Positions 8,338 to 18,222 are shown, numbered from the stretch's first letter. The stretch: 64,000 bases of DNA from Eubacteriaceae bacterium (GCA_902362455.1 CABIWJ010000006.1:63495-127494), one strand, 5' to 3'. Numbers and translations: made by a program. The notes: generated by a model not told the origin, from the letters alone.

Positions 8338-9151
8338 TGAAATTATTAAAATGTTTTCTTATGCATTTATGCAGAAAGCAATTATAGTTGGTGGAATAAT
8401 TGCTTTATGTGCATCTTTATTAGGCGTAATACTTGTACTTAAAAGATATTCGATGATAGGAGATGGACTGTCGCACGTTGGTTTTGGAGCATTGTCAATC
8501 GCTGTAGCATTAGATACAGCACCACTTACGGTTGCAATGCCTATCGTTGTAATTGCAGCATTCTTCCTGTTAAGACTAAGTAATAACAGTAAGATTAAAG
8601 GTGATTCTGCAATTGCACTCATATCGAGCAGTTCAATAGCAATAGGTGTTATTGTAAATGCAGCTTCGAACGGATCAAATATGGACCTGAATAGTTATAT
8701 GTTTGGTAGTGTATTATCGATGAGTGGAAGTGATGTCTATATAAGTGTTATACTTGCCATTGTGGTTTTAAGTATATTTGCACTATTTTACCATAAGATA
8801 TTTGCTATTACTTTTGATGAAAATTTTGCAAAAGCAACAGGCATAAAGACGGGCTTCTACAACACATTACTTGCCATACTTACAGCAGTTACAATTGTAG
8901 TAGGAATGAGAATAATGGGTACAATGCTTATTTCAAGCCTTATTATATTCCCAGCACTTACTTCAATGAGAATGTTTAGAAATTTTAAAGCTGTAATAAT
9001 AAGTTCCGGTATAATATCAGTTATCTGCTTTGTGGTGGGTGTTATTATTTCATATATGTATTCATTTCCAACGGGGGCATGCATTGTAGTTACTAATCTG
9101 TGCGTATTTATTGTATTTTCTATATTGGGCAGAATATTTGCAAAGTCCTGA
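8330..9151 (+). CDS. znuB: Zinc ABC transporter permease
   Basis: This 273-residue integral membrane protein of the ABC-3 (ZnuB/MntC) family has about eight hydrophobic segments and the conserved early segment RYSMIGDGLSHVGFGALSIA. The C-terminal half contains TKAT-like and RIMGTMLISSLIIFPALTS regions typical of metal permeases. It overlaps the ATPase gene and closes the znuACB operon. With ZnuA and ZnuC it would form a high-affinity zinc importer, expected to be induced by zinc starvation through the upstream operators. Confidence 0.92.
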   Translation: MIDEIIKMFSYAFMQKAIIVGGIIALCASLLGVILVLKRYSMIGDGLSHVGFGALSIAVALDTAPLTVAMPIVVIAAFFLLRLSNNSKIKGDSAIALISSSSIAIGVIVNAASNGSNMDLNSYMFGSVLSMSGSDVYISVILAIVVLSIFALFYHKIFAITFDENFAKATGIKTGFYNTLLAILTAVTIVVGMRIMGTMLISSLIIFPALTSMRMFRNFKAVIISSGIISVICFVVGVIISYMYSFPTGACIVVTNLCVFIVFSILGRIFAKS

Positions 9152-9328
9152 AGTAATTAAGATATAAAAGTGAACATACAATACACATATATTGTGCATG
9201 GTTGGTGCGATGCACCGGTTTGACACCCCAATCCTGAATCATAACAATTTTCTTTAAAATTATTAAAATTACTAAAAAGAACAAAATTTCTTGAATAGTT
9301 ATGAAAAATATAATACAATATAGAATAT
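9152..9328 (+). other. Intergenic region with a small hairpin
   Basis: Between znuB and the next gene there is a short GGTGC-GAT-GCACC hairpin near 9205-9225, followed by GGTTTGACACC. AT-rich sequence then leads to the promoter at 9291-9319. I see no coding sequence. Confidence 0.4.
9291..9319 (+). promoter_or_regulatory. Promoter upstream of the transglutaminase-like gene
   Basis: TTGAAT at 9291-9296 and TACAAT at 9314-9319 are separated by 17 bases. Transcription would begin near 9326, at the first hairpin of leader element C. Confidence 0.6.
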
Positions 9329-9452
9329 TGTGAAAAATTATATGATTAAGTTATTTTTCACATAACTATTTGCTTTGGGCGAAGGCAGATAGATATAATG
9401 ACGATAAGATAATAGTCATTTAATGACAAAACGCTCAGAAATGAGGATTATA
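9329..9452 (+). repeat. Two-hairpin leader element, copy C
   Basis: Hairpin 1 is TGTGAAAAAT/ATTTTTCACA (9329-9338 with 9353-9362). Hairpin 2 is CTATTTGC/GCAGATAG (9366-9392) with one wobble pair. The usual ending CGCTCAGAAATGAGGATTAT supplies the ribosome site of the gene at 9453. The middle section is more diverged than in copies A, B and D. Confidence 0.65.
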
Positions 9453-11009
9453 ATGAAAGATATAGAAAAAATTAATAATAATATGGAAAATGATGAATTA
9501 GAAGATGATGATTTAGAAATTGAGTTTGTAGATAATGATTTTGTAGAACAGGATATAGAAGATACTCATAATAAGTCAGATGGAAAGATTGAATTTGAGA
9601 AAGTTACAGATGATGAAGATGATTATGAAAATGATGATTATAACGAGGTGGCAGAGGACGAGGATTATCTAGATGATGACGAGGATGACGATGAATTCGA
9701 CGAAAATGATATAGAATATAATCCAGATGCAGATTATAATGGCGAATATATTAAACAGAAACTTACCAAGAGCCAGATTATAAACAGGGTTATAGCAGGT
9801 ATGGGAATTGCTATTGCAGCATTCACAATATTCTATAGTGCAGTTGCATATGGGATGTTAAATAAAGATGATACTCAGGCAACAGAGCCAGAGACAGAGA
9901 CAACACCAGCAGCTCAGGAAGAAACTAAAGAGCCTGGTGAAAATGAATTCTTCGTAAGTACAAATTCTGATGAAAATATTTCAGATAATATTAAGGATTT
10001 AATTAATGATGTTAAGTTAGATGAGACTAAGACAGGTCATTCGAAAGTAGATGATAATGTTAATAATATACTTAAGATGACAACAAAATCAGATATGAAT
10101 ACATATGAAAATGTTAGAAATATTTACGATTATATGATGTATTTCTATGATATTAAGTCTAATTCATTCGTAGATGAGGATACAGTTTACGATTTCTGTT
10201 CAAATTATGAATTCACATCATCATTTGATATGGAACTTATGTATCGTGCTAATAAGTTATTTGAGACTAAATCAGGTGATTCAAAGGATTATGCCTGTGG
10301 CTTCACAGTTTTACTTAGAAGATTAGGCTTTGAAGCATATTATATAGATGGTGAGAGAAAGACAGAGACATCGTATGAGAATCGTGGTTATACACTTGTG
10401 GTAATCAATGGTAAACAGTATATATTTGATGTGGCAGCGGAAGATGAATTATCTGCCGGAGCAAAAGTTGAATATAAAGTATTTTGTAAGACTTTAGATG
10501 AACTTAAGGATAGTTATTCTGATGATGGAATTAAAGAAAGCATGGAGAAATTTGAAAACTTTAAGACATTAGGTGCATTTTCATTTAATGCTAAAATATC
10601 AACAAGTTCCGGAGATTCAGATAGTGGAAGTGTATCTTATAGTGGAAGCGATAATTCTACATCAGTAGGTGATATGACGATAGATATTTCGGATACAGTA
10701 TATTTCAAAGGAAGTGTATCAGGAAGTAAATCAAATATATGGAAGCTTATTGCAAAAGTCTACGATGAGAATATGAATTATGTTACAGAAGAAACATTAT
10801 ACAGCGAAAAAAATAATGAGGTATCAGATGAAGTTTCATACAGACCTGCAAGAGGCGGCTATGTAAAACTTTCATATATTGTTACTGATAATAACGGAAG
10901 AACATGTTCGATATCAATTATGCTTAAGGTTAATGGGGACGATGAACCTGAGACTACTAAAAACGAGCCAACGACTGAACACATCGCAAGTTCCGGAGAA
11001 ATAGAATAA
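9453..11009 (+). CDS. Membrane-anchored transglutaminase-like protein
   Basis: This 518-residue protein starts with about 115 very acidic residues (long D/E runs, presumably cytoplasmic). A single membrane helix follows near residues 120-145, then a T/E-rich linker and an external region. That region contains a transglutaminase-like core: the segment SKDYACGFTVLLRRLGFEAY carries the expected cysteine, and NRGYTLVVINGKQYIFDVAAED corresponds to the usual GHxW...DP strand, but with tyrosine where the catalytic histidine is expected. It may therefore bind rather than catalyse. A serine-rich linker and a beta-rich C-terminal domain follow. The start ATG 9453 follows GAGGATTATA. Function unknown. 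Confidence 0.7.
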   Translation: MKDIEKINNNMENDELEDDDLEIEFVDNDFVEQDIEDTHNKSDGKIEFEKVTDDEDDYENDDYNEVAEDEDYLDDDEDDDEFDENDIEYNPDADYNGEYIKQKLTKSQIINRVIAGMGIAIAAFTIFYSAVAYGMLNKDDTQATEPETETTPAAQEETKEPGENEFFVSTNSDENISDNIKDLINDVKLDETKTGHSKVDDNVNNILKMTTKSDMNTYENVRNIYDYMMYFYDIKSNSFVDEDTVYDFCSNYEFTSSFDMELMYRANKLFETKSGDSKDYACGFTVLLRRLGFEAYYIDGERKTETSYENRGYTLVVINGKQYIFDVAAEDELSAGAKVEYKVFCKTLDELKDSYSDDGIKESMEKFENFKTLGAFSFNAKISTSSGDSDSGSVSYSGSDNSTSVGDMTIDISDTVYFKGSVSGSKSNIWKLIAKVYDENMNYVTEETLYSEKNNEVSDEVSYRPARGGYVKLSYIVTDNNGRTCSISIMLKVNGDDEPETTKNEPTTEHIASSGEIE

Positions 11010-11029
11010 ATATAATAAATGGTACAGTT

Positions 11030-11078
11030 AATGACCAGTGCGTTAGGGTGAAAACCAAAATGAACTGGTCATTTTTAA
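11030..11078 (+). terminator. Rho-independent terminator
   Basis: AATGACCAGT and ACTGGTCATT pair in a 10-bp stem, followed by a T-run ending at about 11078. It closes the transglutaminase-like gene. Confidence 0.8.
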
Positions 11079-11111
11079 AATTAGGCGAATATCGGGAAAG
11101 GAAATAATAAA

Positions 11112-12668
11112 ATGATATTAAATGTGACAAACTTAAGTCATGGTTTTGGTGACAGAGCAATCTTTAATAATGTATCTTTCAGATTATTGAAAGGTGAGCA
11201 TATAGGATTAGTAGGTGCAAATGGTGAGGGAAAATCTACATTTATGAACATTGTAACAGGTAAATTAATGCCAGATGAGGGTAAAGTCGAATGGAATAAA
11301 AATGTAAGAGTAGGATATTTAGACCAGCATGCAGTCCTAGAACCTGGAATGACCATAGGAAGTGTATTAAAATCTGCATTTTCATATTTGTTTGAGATGG
11401 AAGAACAGATGAATGAAATCTGTGATAAACTCGGTGAAGCATCAGAAGATGAAATGGAAGCAATGATGGAAGAGTTAGGAACTATCCAGGATATGCTTAC
11501 TAATCATGATTTCTATACAATTGATGCAAAGGTCGAAGAGGTAGCAAGAGCATTAGGACTTCTGGATCTTTCATTAGATCATGATGTTATGGACTTAAGT
11601 GGTGGACAGAGAACAAAAGTATTATTAGGTAAATTATTACTTGAAAAACCAGACATACTATTATTAGATGAACCAACTAACTATCTTGATGCAAACCATA
11701 TAGAATGGCTTAAGAGGTATTTACAGGAATATGAGAATGCATTTATCCTTATTTCTCATGATATTCCATTTTTGAATAGTGTGGTAAATATTATCTATCA
11801 TATGGACAATCAGGAACTTAACAGATATGTTGGTGACTATGATAAATTTATGGAAGTATATGAGATGAAGCAGGCTCAGTTAGAAGCAGCATATAAGAGA
11901 CAACAGCAGGAGATTGATGACCTTAAAGACTTTGTAGCGAGAAATAAGGCAAGAGTCTCGACTAGAAATATGGCAATGTCAAGACAGAAGAAGTTAGATA
12001 AGATGGACGTTATAGAACTTAAGAAAGACAAGCCAAAACCTGAATTTGAATTTAAGAATGCCAGAGCTACAGGCAAAGTAATCTTTGAAACAACAGATTT
12101 AGTAATCGGATATGACAAAAATGCACCACTTTCAAAGCCGATTAATCTAAGAATGGAAAGAGGAGAAAAGATTGCGATTATCGGAACTAACGGAATCGGA
12201 AAGACAACATTTCTAAAGAGTGTTTTAAATATTATAGAACCACTTGCAGGAAAGGTTGCATTAGGAGATTATCTTGAAATAGGCTACTTTGAACAGGAGA
12301 TTAAACCGGGCAACAACAGTTGTATAGAGGAAATATGGGAAGAATTTCCGTCGTATAGCCAGTATGAAGTTCGTTCAGCCCTTGCTAAATGCGGACTTAC
12401 CACAAAACATATTGAAAGCCTTGTAAGAGTGTTAAGTGGTGGTGAACAGGCAAAAGTAAGATTATGTAAATTAATAAATCGTGAAACTAATATTTTGTTA
12501 TTAGACGAGCCTACTAACCATTTAGACGTTGATGCAAAAGAAGAATTAAAAAGAGCATTAAAAGAGTACAAAGGTGCAATACTTTTAGTATGCCATGAAC
12601 CTGATTTCTACGATGGACTTGTAGATAAGGTATGGAACTTAGAAGAATTTTCATTGTTAGCATTATAA
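11112..12668 (+). CDS. ABC-F family ATPase
   Basis: This 518-residue soluble protein has two ABC domains and no membrane segments. Domain 1 has GANGEGKST, LSGGQRTKVLL and LLLDEPTNYLD. Domain 2 has GTNGIGKTT, LSGGEQAKVRL and LLLDEPTNHLD. A charged linker of about 80 residues lies between them. This is the ABC-F architecture, whose members act on ribosomes, some in translation fidelity and some in antibiotic protection. I see no leader peptide or attenuator of the kind used by resistance-type members, so a housekeeping role (YbiT/Uup-like) is more likely. An SD GGAAAGGAAA precedes the ATG. Confidence 0.88.
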   Translation: MILNVTNLSHGFGDRAIFNNVSFRLLKGEHIGLVGANGEGKSTFMNIVTGKLMPDEGKVEWNKNVRVGYLDQHAVLEPGMTIGSVLKSAFSYLFEMEEQMNEICDKLGEASEDEMEAMMEELGTIQDMLTNHDFYTIDAKVEEVARALGLLDLSLDHDVMDLSGGQRTKVLLGKLLLEKPDILLLDEPTNYLDANHIEWLKRYLQEYENAFILISHDIPFLNSVVNIIYHMDNQELNRYVGDYDKFMEVYEMKQAQLEAAYKRQQQEIDDLKDFVARNKARVSTRNMAMSRQKKLDKMDVIELKKDKPKPEFEFKNARATGKVIFETTDLVIGYDKNAPLSKPINLRMERGEKIAIIGTNGIGKTTFLKSVLNIIEPLAGKVALGDYLEIGYFEQEIKPGNNSCIEEIWEEFPSYSQYEVRSALAKCGLTTKHIESLVRVLSGGEQAKVRLCKLINRETNILLLDEPTNHLDVDAKEELKRALKEYKGAILLVCHEPDFYDGLVDKVWNLEEFSLLAL

Positions 12669-12692
12669 AATGATAAGGTATGATATGGATAA

Positions 12693-13607
12693 ATGGTGAA
12701 TAATAATACAAACGGGTGTATGTTATGCCCAAGAAAATGCAATGTTAATAGAGAAGATATTTTAGGATATTGTGGTGTTGGTAATGAAATTAAAATAGCA
12801 AGAGCAGCACTTCATTATATGGAGGAACCTTGTATAAGTGGTAAAAATGGCAGCGGGACAATATTTTTTACTGGCTGTAATCTAAGATGTATATTCTGTC
12901 AGAATTATAAGATTTCACATAACAATTTTGGCAAAGTAATAAGTAATGAAAGATTAAGTGAAATAATCTTAGGATTGCAGGATAAAGGTGCTAATAATAT
13001 TAATCTTGTGACAGGTACAATGTATGTTAATGAAATCATTAAGGCTCTTGACAGGGTTAAGCATAAATTAAACATTCCTGTTGTATACAATTGCGGTGGC
13101 TATGAAAATGCAGACACTATTGAGAAACTTAGTGGATATGTAGATATTTACCTACAGGATATAAAGTATTATAATAATGAATTAGCAGTTAAATATTCTA
13201 AGGCACCGGATTATTTCAAATATGCCTCAGTCTCGACCAAAGAAATGATTAAACAGGTCGGCAATCCATTATTCTATGATAAAGAGAATGAACCTGGTAA
13301 AATGCTTAAAAGCGGTGTAATAATAAGACATCTGGTGCTTCCTGGAGCAAGAAAAGATTCAATGGAGATTCTTAGATGGATAAGTGAGAATCTTGATAAA
13401 GGAAGCTATCTTATAAGTGTTATGAGCCAGTATACACCGGCATATAAGAGTAAAGATTTTAAAGAAATTAACAGAATGGTCACAACTTTTGAGTATGATA
13501 GCGTTATAAATGAAGCATTGAGACTTGGAATTGATAACGGATATATGCAAAACCGCGACAGTTCAGGAAAAGAATATACACCTGATTTTGATTTAGAGGG
13601 TGTATAA
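12693..13607 (+). CDS. PflX-type radical SAM protein
   Basis: This 304-residue protein carries the radical SAM motif CNLRCIFC (C62, C66, C69) and four earlier cysteines (C9, C12, C16, C27), as in COG1313 PflX proteins, which resemble pyruvate formate-lyase activases. It also has a glycine-rich stretch NCGGYENADT and DIYLQDIKYYN, typical of the family. The substrate is not known. The ATG at 12693 has only a weak upstream AAGG, so the neighbouring GTG at 12696 is possible. It lies 24 bases after the ABC-F gene, with no clear functional link. Confidence 0.8.
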   Translation: MVNNNTNGCMLCPRKCNVNREDILGYCGVGNEIKIARAALHYMEEPCISGKNGSGTIFFTGCNLRCIFCQNYKISHNNFGKVISNERLSEIILGLQDKGANNINLVTGTMYVNEIIKALDRVKHKLNIPVVYNCGGYENADTIEKLSGYVDIYLQDIKYYNNELAVKYSKAPDYFKYASVSTKEMIKQVGNPLFYDKENEPGKMLKSGVIIRHLVLPGARKDSMEILRWISENLDKGSYLISVMSQYTPAYKSKDFKEINRMVTTFEYDSVINEALRLGIDNGYMQNRDSSGKEYTPDFDLEGV

Positions 13608-13760
13608 TGTGCAAAATTGAATTGATATGCCAATTTTGCACATAGCTATTTATGATATCAGTATCACAAATAGCATTTATTGCAGAGCTGAATTTAATAT
13701 TTGACTCACGGTTTCGCAGATGAGATAGTATATGGAATGCTATGTAAGTAAAAAATAGAA
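13607..13760 (+). repeat. Two-hairpin leader element, decayed copy E
   Basis: Hairpin 1 is a perfect 13-bp stem (13607-13619 with 13631-13643). Hairpin 2 is GCTATTT/AAATAGC with an inner TGATA/TATCA stem (13645-13674). A remnant GCAGATGAGATAGTAT follows. Unlike the other copies it does not supply the ribosome site; the next gene uses its own AAAGGAAA at about 13760. Confidence 0.6.
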
Positions 13761-13775
13761 AGGAAATGTTGCATT

Positions 13776-15152
13776 ATGGAAAGAGAAAATTGTTGGAACA
13801 GTTATTCTGAAAATGAATTAGAAGAATTAGAAAAGTTAAATGATGATTACAGAGCCTTTTTAGACAAAGGTAAGACAGAACGAGAATGTGTTAAGGAAAC
13901 TATTCGTCAGGCTAAAGAAGCAGGCTATAAAGACTTACAAAATATTATTAAGAATGGCAAGAAGCTTAAAGCAGGTGACAGAGTATATTGTTCATATATG
14001 GACAAATCAATAGTACTTTTTAATATTGGTAAAGAACCTATTGAAGAGGGAATGAATATTTTAGGCGCACATATCGATTCACCTCGTCTTGATATCAAGC
14101 AGAATCCTTTATATGAAGAGACAGAAATTGCATATTTAGATACACATTATTATGGTGGAATTAAGAAATATCAGTGGGTTACAATTCCTCTTGCAATCCA
14201 TGGCGTAGTTGTTAAGACTAATGGTAATAAGATAGATATTGTAATCGGTGAAGATGAGAAAGACCCTGTTTTATTTATCTCAGATTTATTAATACATTTA
14301 GCGCAGACACAGCTTGAGAAAAAAGGCGCTAAAGTAATAGAGGGCGAGGACTTAAATATTATTATCGGTAACAAGCCACTTAAGGGAGAAGAAAAAGATG
14401 CCGTTAAGAAGAATATTCTTAAACTAATTAAAGAAAAATACGATTTTGAAGAAGAAGATTTTATGTCAGCAGAATTAGAAATCGTCCCTGCAGGCAAGGC
14501 CAGAAATGCAGGTATAGACTCAAGTATGATTCTTGCCTATGGTCAGGACGACAGGGTGTGTGCATATACTTCACTTGCTGCAATGCTTGAGAAGAAAAAG
14601 GTTAATAAAACAGCATGCCTTTTACTTGTAGATAAAGAAGAAATAGGTAGTGTAGGTGCAACTGGTATGCAGTCGAAATTCTTCGAAAATACTTTGGCAG
14701 AAGTCCTAGACAGAATGGGAGAATATTCTGAACTTACATTAAGACGTGTACTTGCTAATTCAAAAATGCTTTCTTCGGATGTAAGTGCAGCTTATGACCC
14801 AACATATGCATCAGTATTCGAAAAGAAAAATGCAGCATATTTCTCAAAAGGACTCGTTATTAATAAATTTACTGGAAGCAGAGGTAAATCAGGCTCTAAT
14901 GATGCCAATGCAGAATATCTTGGAGTAGTAAGAAAAATATTTGAGAAACATAAAGTTGCTTATCAGACAGCCGAATTAGGAAAAGTAGACCAGGGCGGCG
15001 GCGGAACTATCGCATATATAATGGCTCTATATGGTATGAATGTTATAGATAGTGGTGTTGCTGTATTAAATATGCATGCACCACATGAGGCAGTCAGCAA
15101 GGCTGATGTATATGAAGCTAAAAAAGGATATGTGGCATTCATCTCTGAGTAG
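13776..15152 (+). CDS. M18 family aminopeptidase
   Basis: This 458-residue zinc metallopeptidase removes N-terminal amino acids from peptides in the cytoplasm. Motifs of the M18 family are GAHIDSPRLDIKQNP (first metal histidine and the acid partner), DKEEIGSVGATGMQS (catalytic glutamates) and MHAPHEAVSKADVYEA near the C-terminus (last metal histidine). Length is typical. The start is supported by AGAAAGGAAATG upstream. It stands alone between the PflX-like gene and a palindromic element that may act as its terminator. Confidence 0.92.
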   Translation: MERENCWNSYSENELEELEKLNDDYRAFLDKGKTERECVKETIRQAKEAGYKDLQNIIKNGKKLKAGDRVYCSYMDKSIVLFNIGKEPIEEGMNILGAHIDSPRLDIKQNPLYEETEIAYLDTHYYGGIKKYQWVTIPLAIHGVVVKTNGNKIDIVIGEDEKDPVLFISDLLIHLAQTQLEKKGAKVIEGEDLNIIIGNKPLKGEEKDAVKKNILKLIKEKYDFEEEDFMSAELEIVPAGKARNAGIDSSMILAYGQDDRVCAYTSLAAMLEKKKVNKTACLLLVDKEEIGSVGATGMQSKFFENTLAEVLDRMGEYSELTLRRVLANSKMLSSDVSAAYDPTYASVFEKKNAAYFSKGLVINKFTGSRGKSGSNDANAEYLGVVRKIFEKHKVAYQTAELGKVDQGGGGTIAYIMALYGMNVIDSGVAVLNMHAPHEAVSKADVYEAKKGYVAFISE

Positions 15153-15172
15153 ATAATAGAGTTAATAAAAAA

Positions 15173-15368
15173 GTGTCCGTCTATGATACAAACTCTCATA
15201 TTCCTTAATCTAGCCTAAGTAAATGCCGTCATCTGCAAAGTCTATTACAGTGCGATAAATCAAACGCGCTTCGCTTGAACGGAAATTTACCGCACTGAAC
15301 TTTTGCATCTGACGGCATAAACTTAGGCACGATACGTCATAAATCGAGAGTGTATCATAGACGGACAC
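15173..15368. mobile_element. 196-bp palindromic element (MITE-like)
   Basis: The ends GTGTCCGTCTATGATACA (from 15173) and its exact complement (to 15368) bound a sequence that is inverted almost throughout. Inner arms include CTCTC/GAGAG, CCTAAG/CTTAGG, ATGCCGTCA/TGACGGCAT and CAGTGCG/CGCACTG, around a centre ACGCGCTTCGC. It encodes no protein. The termini plus flanking A and T runs could also terminate transcription of the M18 gene. Confidence 0.65.
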
Positions 15369-15406
15369 ATTTTATAAAGGACTGATATCTAGAGGAAACA
15401 AAACAA

Positions 15407-15454
15407 AAAGCTGTGATATGTAGTAATAGAGATATTACCATATTTACAGCTTTT
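15407..15454 (-). terminator. Terminator hairpin of the HTH gene
   Basis: AAAAGCTGT pairs with ACAGCTTTT, with further ATATG/CATAT and GTAATA/TATTAC pairing inside. On the minus strand the stem is followed by TTTTTGTTT, suitable for ending transcription of the gene at 15548-16096. Confidence 0.6.
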
Positions 15455-15547
15455 GCATTAAGATTATGATGTTAAAATCGAGTGTTATCCTGCTACAAAT
15501 ATATATTTACAGCTAATATAAAATGTTTTTTGACTCTATATTATTAA

Positions 15548-16096
15548 TTAACTGATTTCGTTGAGTTTACGTTCACATATTTTATCTAAGATATAATTAA
15601 TATCACTCAATTTATAAATGTTATTCTCTAAGCAATATCTTATTATTAAATCTGTTTCAGAGGAATTAGTAAGTGCATATCCTACAGTTTTAAGAAGTTG
15701 CCTGCTTTCAGCAAGATTCAGGTCAAGACCGAAACATATTGCTATTGCCTCCCATTTCTCAACAGGACAGGCTGAAGAGGATATTTTATTAAAAATACTG
15801 TTTTCTAAACCATATTCAGCACATATGGTTGCTGGACTTACGTTATTCTCTTTAAGATATAATTCTACAATATCCTGAAAGTTATCAGGATTACCATGTG
15901 ATTCATACCATTCTTTACAAGCATCTCTGTCAGGGTCAGACTTCAAAGATAGGGTATTGAAAGCATATTTAGCACTTCCACGTTCTCTTACATAATGTAC
16001 CTGTATAAAAGTTCTGGCTTCATCACAATATGTATCTAGTTTTTTATTGATTCCTTTATTGCCGAATTTAGAAAATATAGACAAAACTATCACCAC
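15548..16096 (-). CDS. Putative HTH-domain protein
   Basis: This 182-residue protein has a C-terminal half of short helices (IVELYLKENNVSPATICAEY, WEAIAICFGLDLNLAESRQL, TDLIIRYCLENNIYKLSDIN). It resembles the helix-turn-helix domain that, as I recall, is fused to macro domains and similar enzymes in many Firmicutes. The N-terminal 80 residues are basic and charged with no motif I recognise. Translation probably starts at GTG 16096 (or 16093) after AGAAAG. It is alone on the minus strand among housekeeping genes. DNA binding is inferred, not shown. Confidence 0.55.
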   Translation of the reverse strand: MVIVLSIFSKFGNKGINKKLDTYCDEARTFIQVHYVRERGSAKYAFNTLSLKSDPDRDACKEWYESHGNPDNFQDIVELYLKENNVSPATICAEYGLENSIFNKISSSACPVEKWEAIAICFGLDLNLAESRQLLKTVGYALTNSSETDLIIRYCLENNIYKLSDINYILDKICERKLNEIS

Positions 16097-16170
16097 TTTC
16101 TGTAATCTTTATGATTTAACTATGATATATGATACCACATTTTGAGAAAATATAAAAGAAGATAATAAAG

Positions 16171-16199
16171 TTGATTAATTATTAAAAAATTAGTATAAT
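16171..16199 (+). promoter_or_regulatory. Promoter of lepA
   Basis: TTGATT (16171-16176) and TATAAT (16194-16199) are spaced by 17 bases, upstream of the elongation factor 4 gene. Confidence 0.65.
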
Positions 16200-16313
16200 A
16201 TGATACAAATGTCAAAAATAAGAAGGTTTACGGATAATGAATAGTTTGGTATCATGTGTTTTTGATGTCAAATCATAATTAGATTATTTTGTAAAGAGAT
16301 ATTTAGAAAAGGA

Positions 16314-18155
16314 GTGCCGGTTAAGGCAGTTGTGAATACAGATATGTCATTAATTAAGCAGGAAAATATTAGAAATTTTTGTATAATAGCTCATATTGAC
16401 CATGGTAAATCTACACTTGCAGACAGAATTATTGAGAAAACAGGTCTGCTTACAAGCAGGGAAATGCAGGCACAGGTGTTAGATAATATGGATTTAGAGC
16501 GCGAACGTGGAATCACCATAAAGTCCCAGGCGGTAAGAACTGTATACAAGGCAAAAGATGGTGAAGAATATATTTTCAATCTCATTGATACACCGGGACA
16601 TGTTGACTTTAACTATGAGGTTTCAAGAAGCCTTGCAGCTTGTGACGGAGCAATTTTGGTAGTTGATGCAGCACAGGGTGTAGAAGCACAGACACTTGCC
16701 AATGTCTATATGGCACTTGACCATGACTTAGATGTAATGCCTGTAATTAATAAAATAGATTTACCAAGTGCAGAACCACAGAGGGTAATTGACGAAATAG
16801 AAGATGTAATCGGTATTGAAGCACAGGATGCACCGCTTATTTCAGCAAAGAACGGATTAAATATAGAAGAGGTCTTAGAACAGATTGTTAATAAGATTCC
16901 AGCACCTAAGGGAGACAGTAATGCACCTTTAAAAGCATTGATATTTGACAGCATTTATGATTCTTATAAGGGGGTAATAGTATTCTTCAGAGTAATGGAA
17001 GGTACAGTTAAAGTCGGCACACAGGTAAAAATGATGGCAACAGGAGCAACAGCAAGTGTTGTAGAAGTTGGATACTTCGGAGCAGGGCAGTATATTCCGT
17101 GTGACGAATTATCAGCAGGAATGGTTGGATATCTCACAGCAAGTATTAAAAATGTTAAGGATACAACAGTGGGTGATACAATTACTGATGCAGATAATCC
17201 TTGTGATGAGGCATTACCAGGATATAAGAAAGTTAATTCTATGGTCTACTGTGGTCTCTATCCTGCTGATGGAGCAAAATATCCTGACCTTAGAGATGCA
17301 CTTGAAAAGTTACAGTTAAATGATGCTTCACTTAATTTTGAACCGGAGACATCGATAGCACTTGGCTTTGGTTTCAGATGTGGTTTCTTAGGATTATTAC
17401 ATCTTGAGATAATTCAGGAAAGATTAGAAAGAGAATATAATCTTGACCTTGTTACGACAGCACCGGGAGTTGTGTATAAAGTATATAAAACAAATGGAGA
17501 AGTAATAGAACTTACTAATCCATCAAATCTTCCTGATGCATCAGAGATAGATTATATGGAAGAACCTGTGGTTAAAGCAGAGATAATGGTTACAACAGAA
17601 TTTATTGGACCAATTATGGAACTATGCCAGGAGAGACGTGGCAATTATCTTGGAATGGAATATATCGAGGAAACAAGGGCATTACTTAAATATGAATTGC
17701 CATTAAATGAAATTATATATGATTTCTTTGATGCATTAAAATCAAGGTCAAGAGGTTACGCTTCATTTGACTATGAGATGAAAGGCTACGAGCGTTCAGA
17801 ACTTGTTAAATTAGATATTCTTATTAACAAAGAGGAAGTCGATGCATTATCATTTATCGTACATGCGGGAACAGCATATGAGCGTGGAAGAAAAATGTGC
17901 GAAAAACTTAAAGAAGAGATACCAAGACAATTATTTGAGATACCTATTCAGGCTGCTATCGGAAGCAAGGTTATTGCGAGAGAAACAGTTAAAGCTATGA
18001 GAAAAGACGTTCTGGCTAAATGCTATGGTGGTGATATTTCAAGAAAGAAGAAGCTTCTTGAAAAACAGAAAGAGGGAAAGAAACGAATGAGACAGGTTGG
18101 AAATGTCGAGATACCACAGAAAGCATTTATGAGTGTACTTAAGTTAGACGAGTAA
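16314..18155 (+). CDS. lepA: Elongation factor 4 (LepA), ribosomal GTPase
   Basis: This protein of about 600 residues is the translational GTPase that back-translocates or remodels stalled ribosomes. The G domain shows [17 protein letters not shown] and NKIDLP; the remaining domains contain [14 protein letters not shown] and the LepA-specific C-terminal region [23 protein letters not shown]. The start is uncertain. GTG 16314 gives 613 residues but overlaps the AAAGGAG sequence. GTG 16332 has AAGG five bases upstream. ATG 16344 ([12 protein letters not shown]) matches the usual family N-terminus. It is followed by hemW, a common Firmicute pairing. Confidence 0.95.
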   Translation: MPVKAVVNTDMSLIKQENIRNFCIIAHIDHGKSTLADRIIEKTGLLTSREMQAQVLDNMDLERERGITIKSQAVRTVYKAKDGEEYIFNLIDTPGHVDFNYEVSRSLAACDGAILVVDAAQGVEAQTLANVYMALDHDLDVMPVINKIDLPSAEPQRVIDEIEDVIGIEAQDAPLISAKNGLNIEEVLEQIVNKIPAPKGDSNAPLKALIFDSIYDSYKGVIVFFRVMEGTVKVGTQVKMMATGATASVVEVGYFGAGQYIPCDELSAGMVGYLTASIKNVKDTTVGDTITDADNPCDEALPGYKKVNSMVYCGLYPADGAKYPDLRDALEKLQLNDASLNFEPETSIALGFGFRCGFLGLLHLEIIQERLEREYNLDLVTTAPGVVYKVYKTNGEVIELTNPSNLPDASEIDYMEEPVVKAEIMVTTEFIGPIMELCQERRGNYLGMEYIEETRALLKYELPLNEIIYDFFDALKSRSRGYASFDYEMKGYERSELVKLDILINKEEVDALSFIVHAGTAYERGRKMCEKLKEEIPRQLFEIPIQAAIGSKVIARETVKAMRKDVLAKCYGGDISRKKKLLEKQKEGKKRMRQVGNVEIPQKAFMSVLKLDE

Positions 18156-18222
18156 ATAAGTGTTATGTATTAAATAATTGAATAAAATAATGTTATTGTT
18201 TATATAGAAAGAGGCAAAACAA

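Noticed and set aside
9205-9240. Possible insertion-sequence end (GGTTTGACACC) with similar strings near 29638 and 39650
   Set aside because: The shared string is about ten bases, without paired ends or transposase; not enough to call an element.
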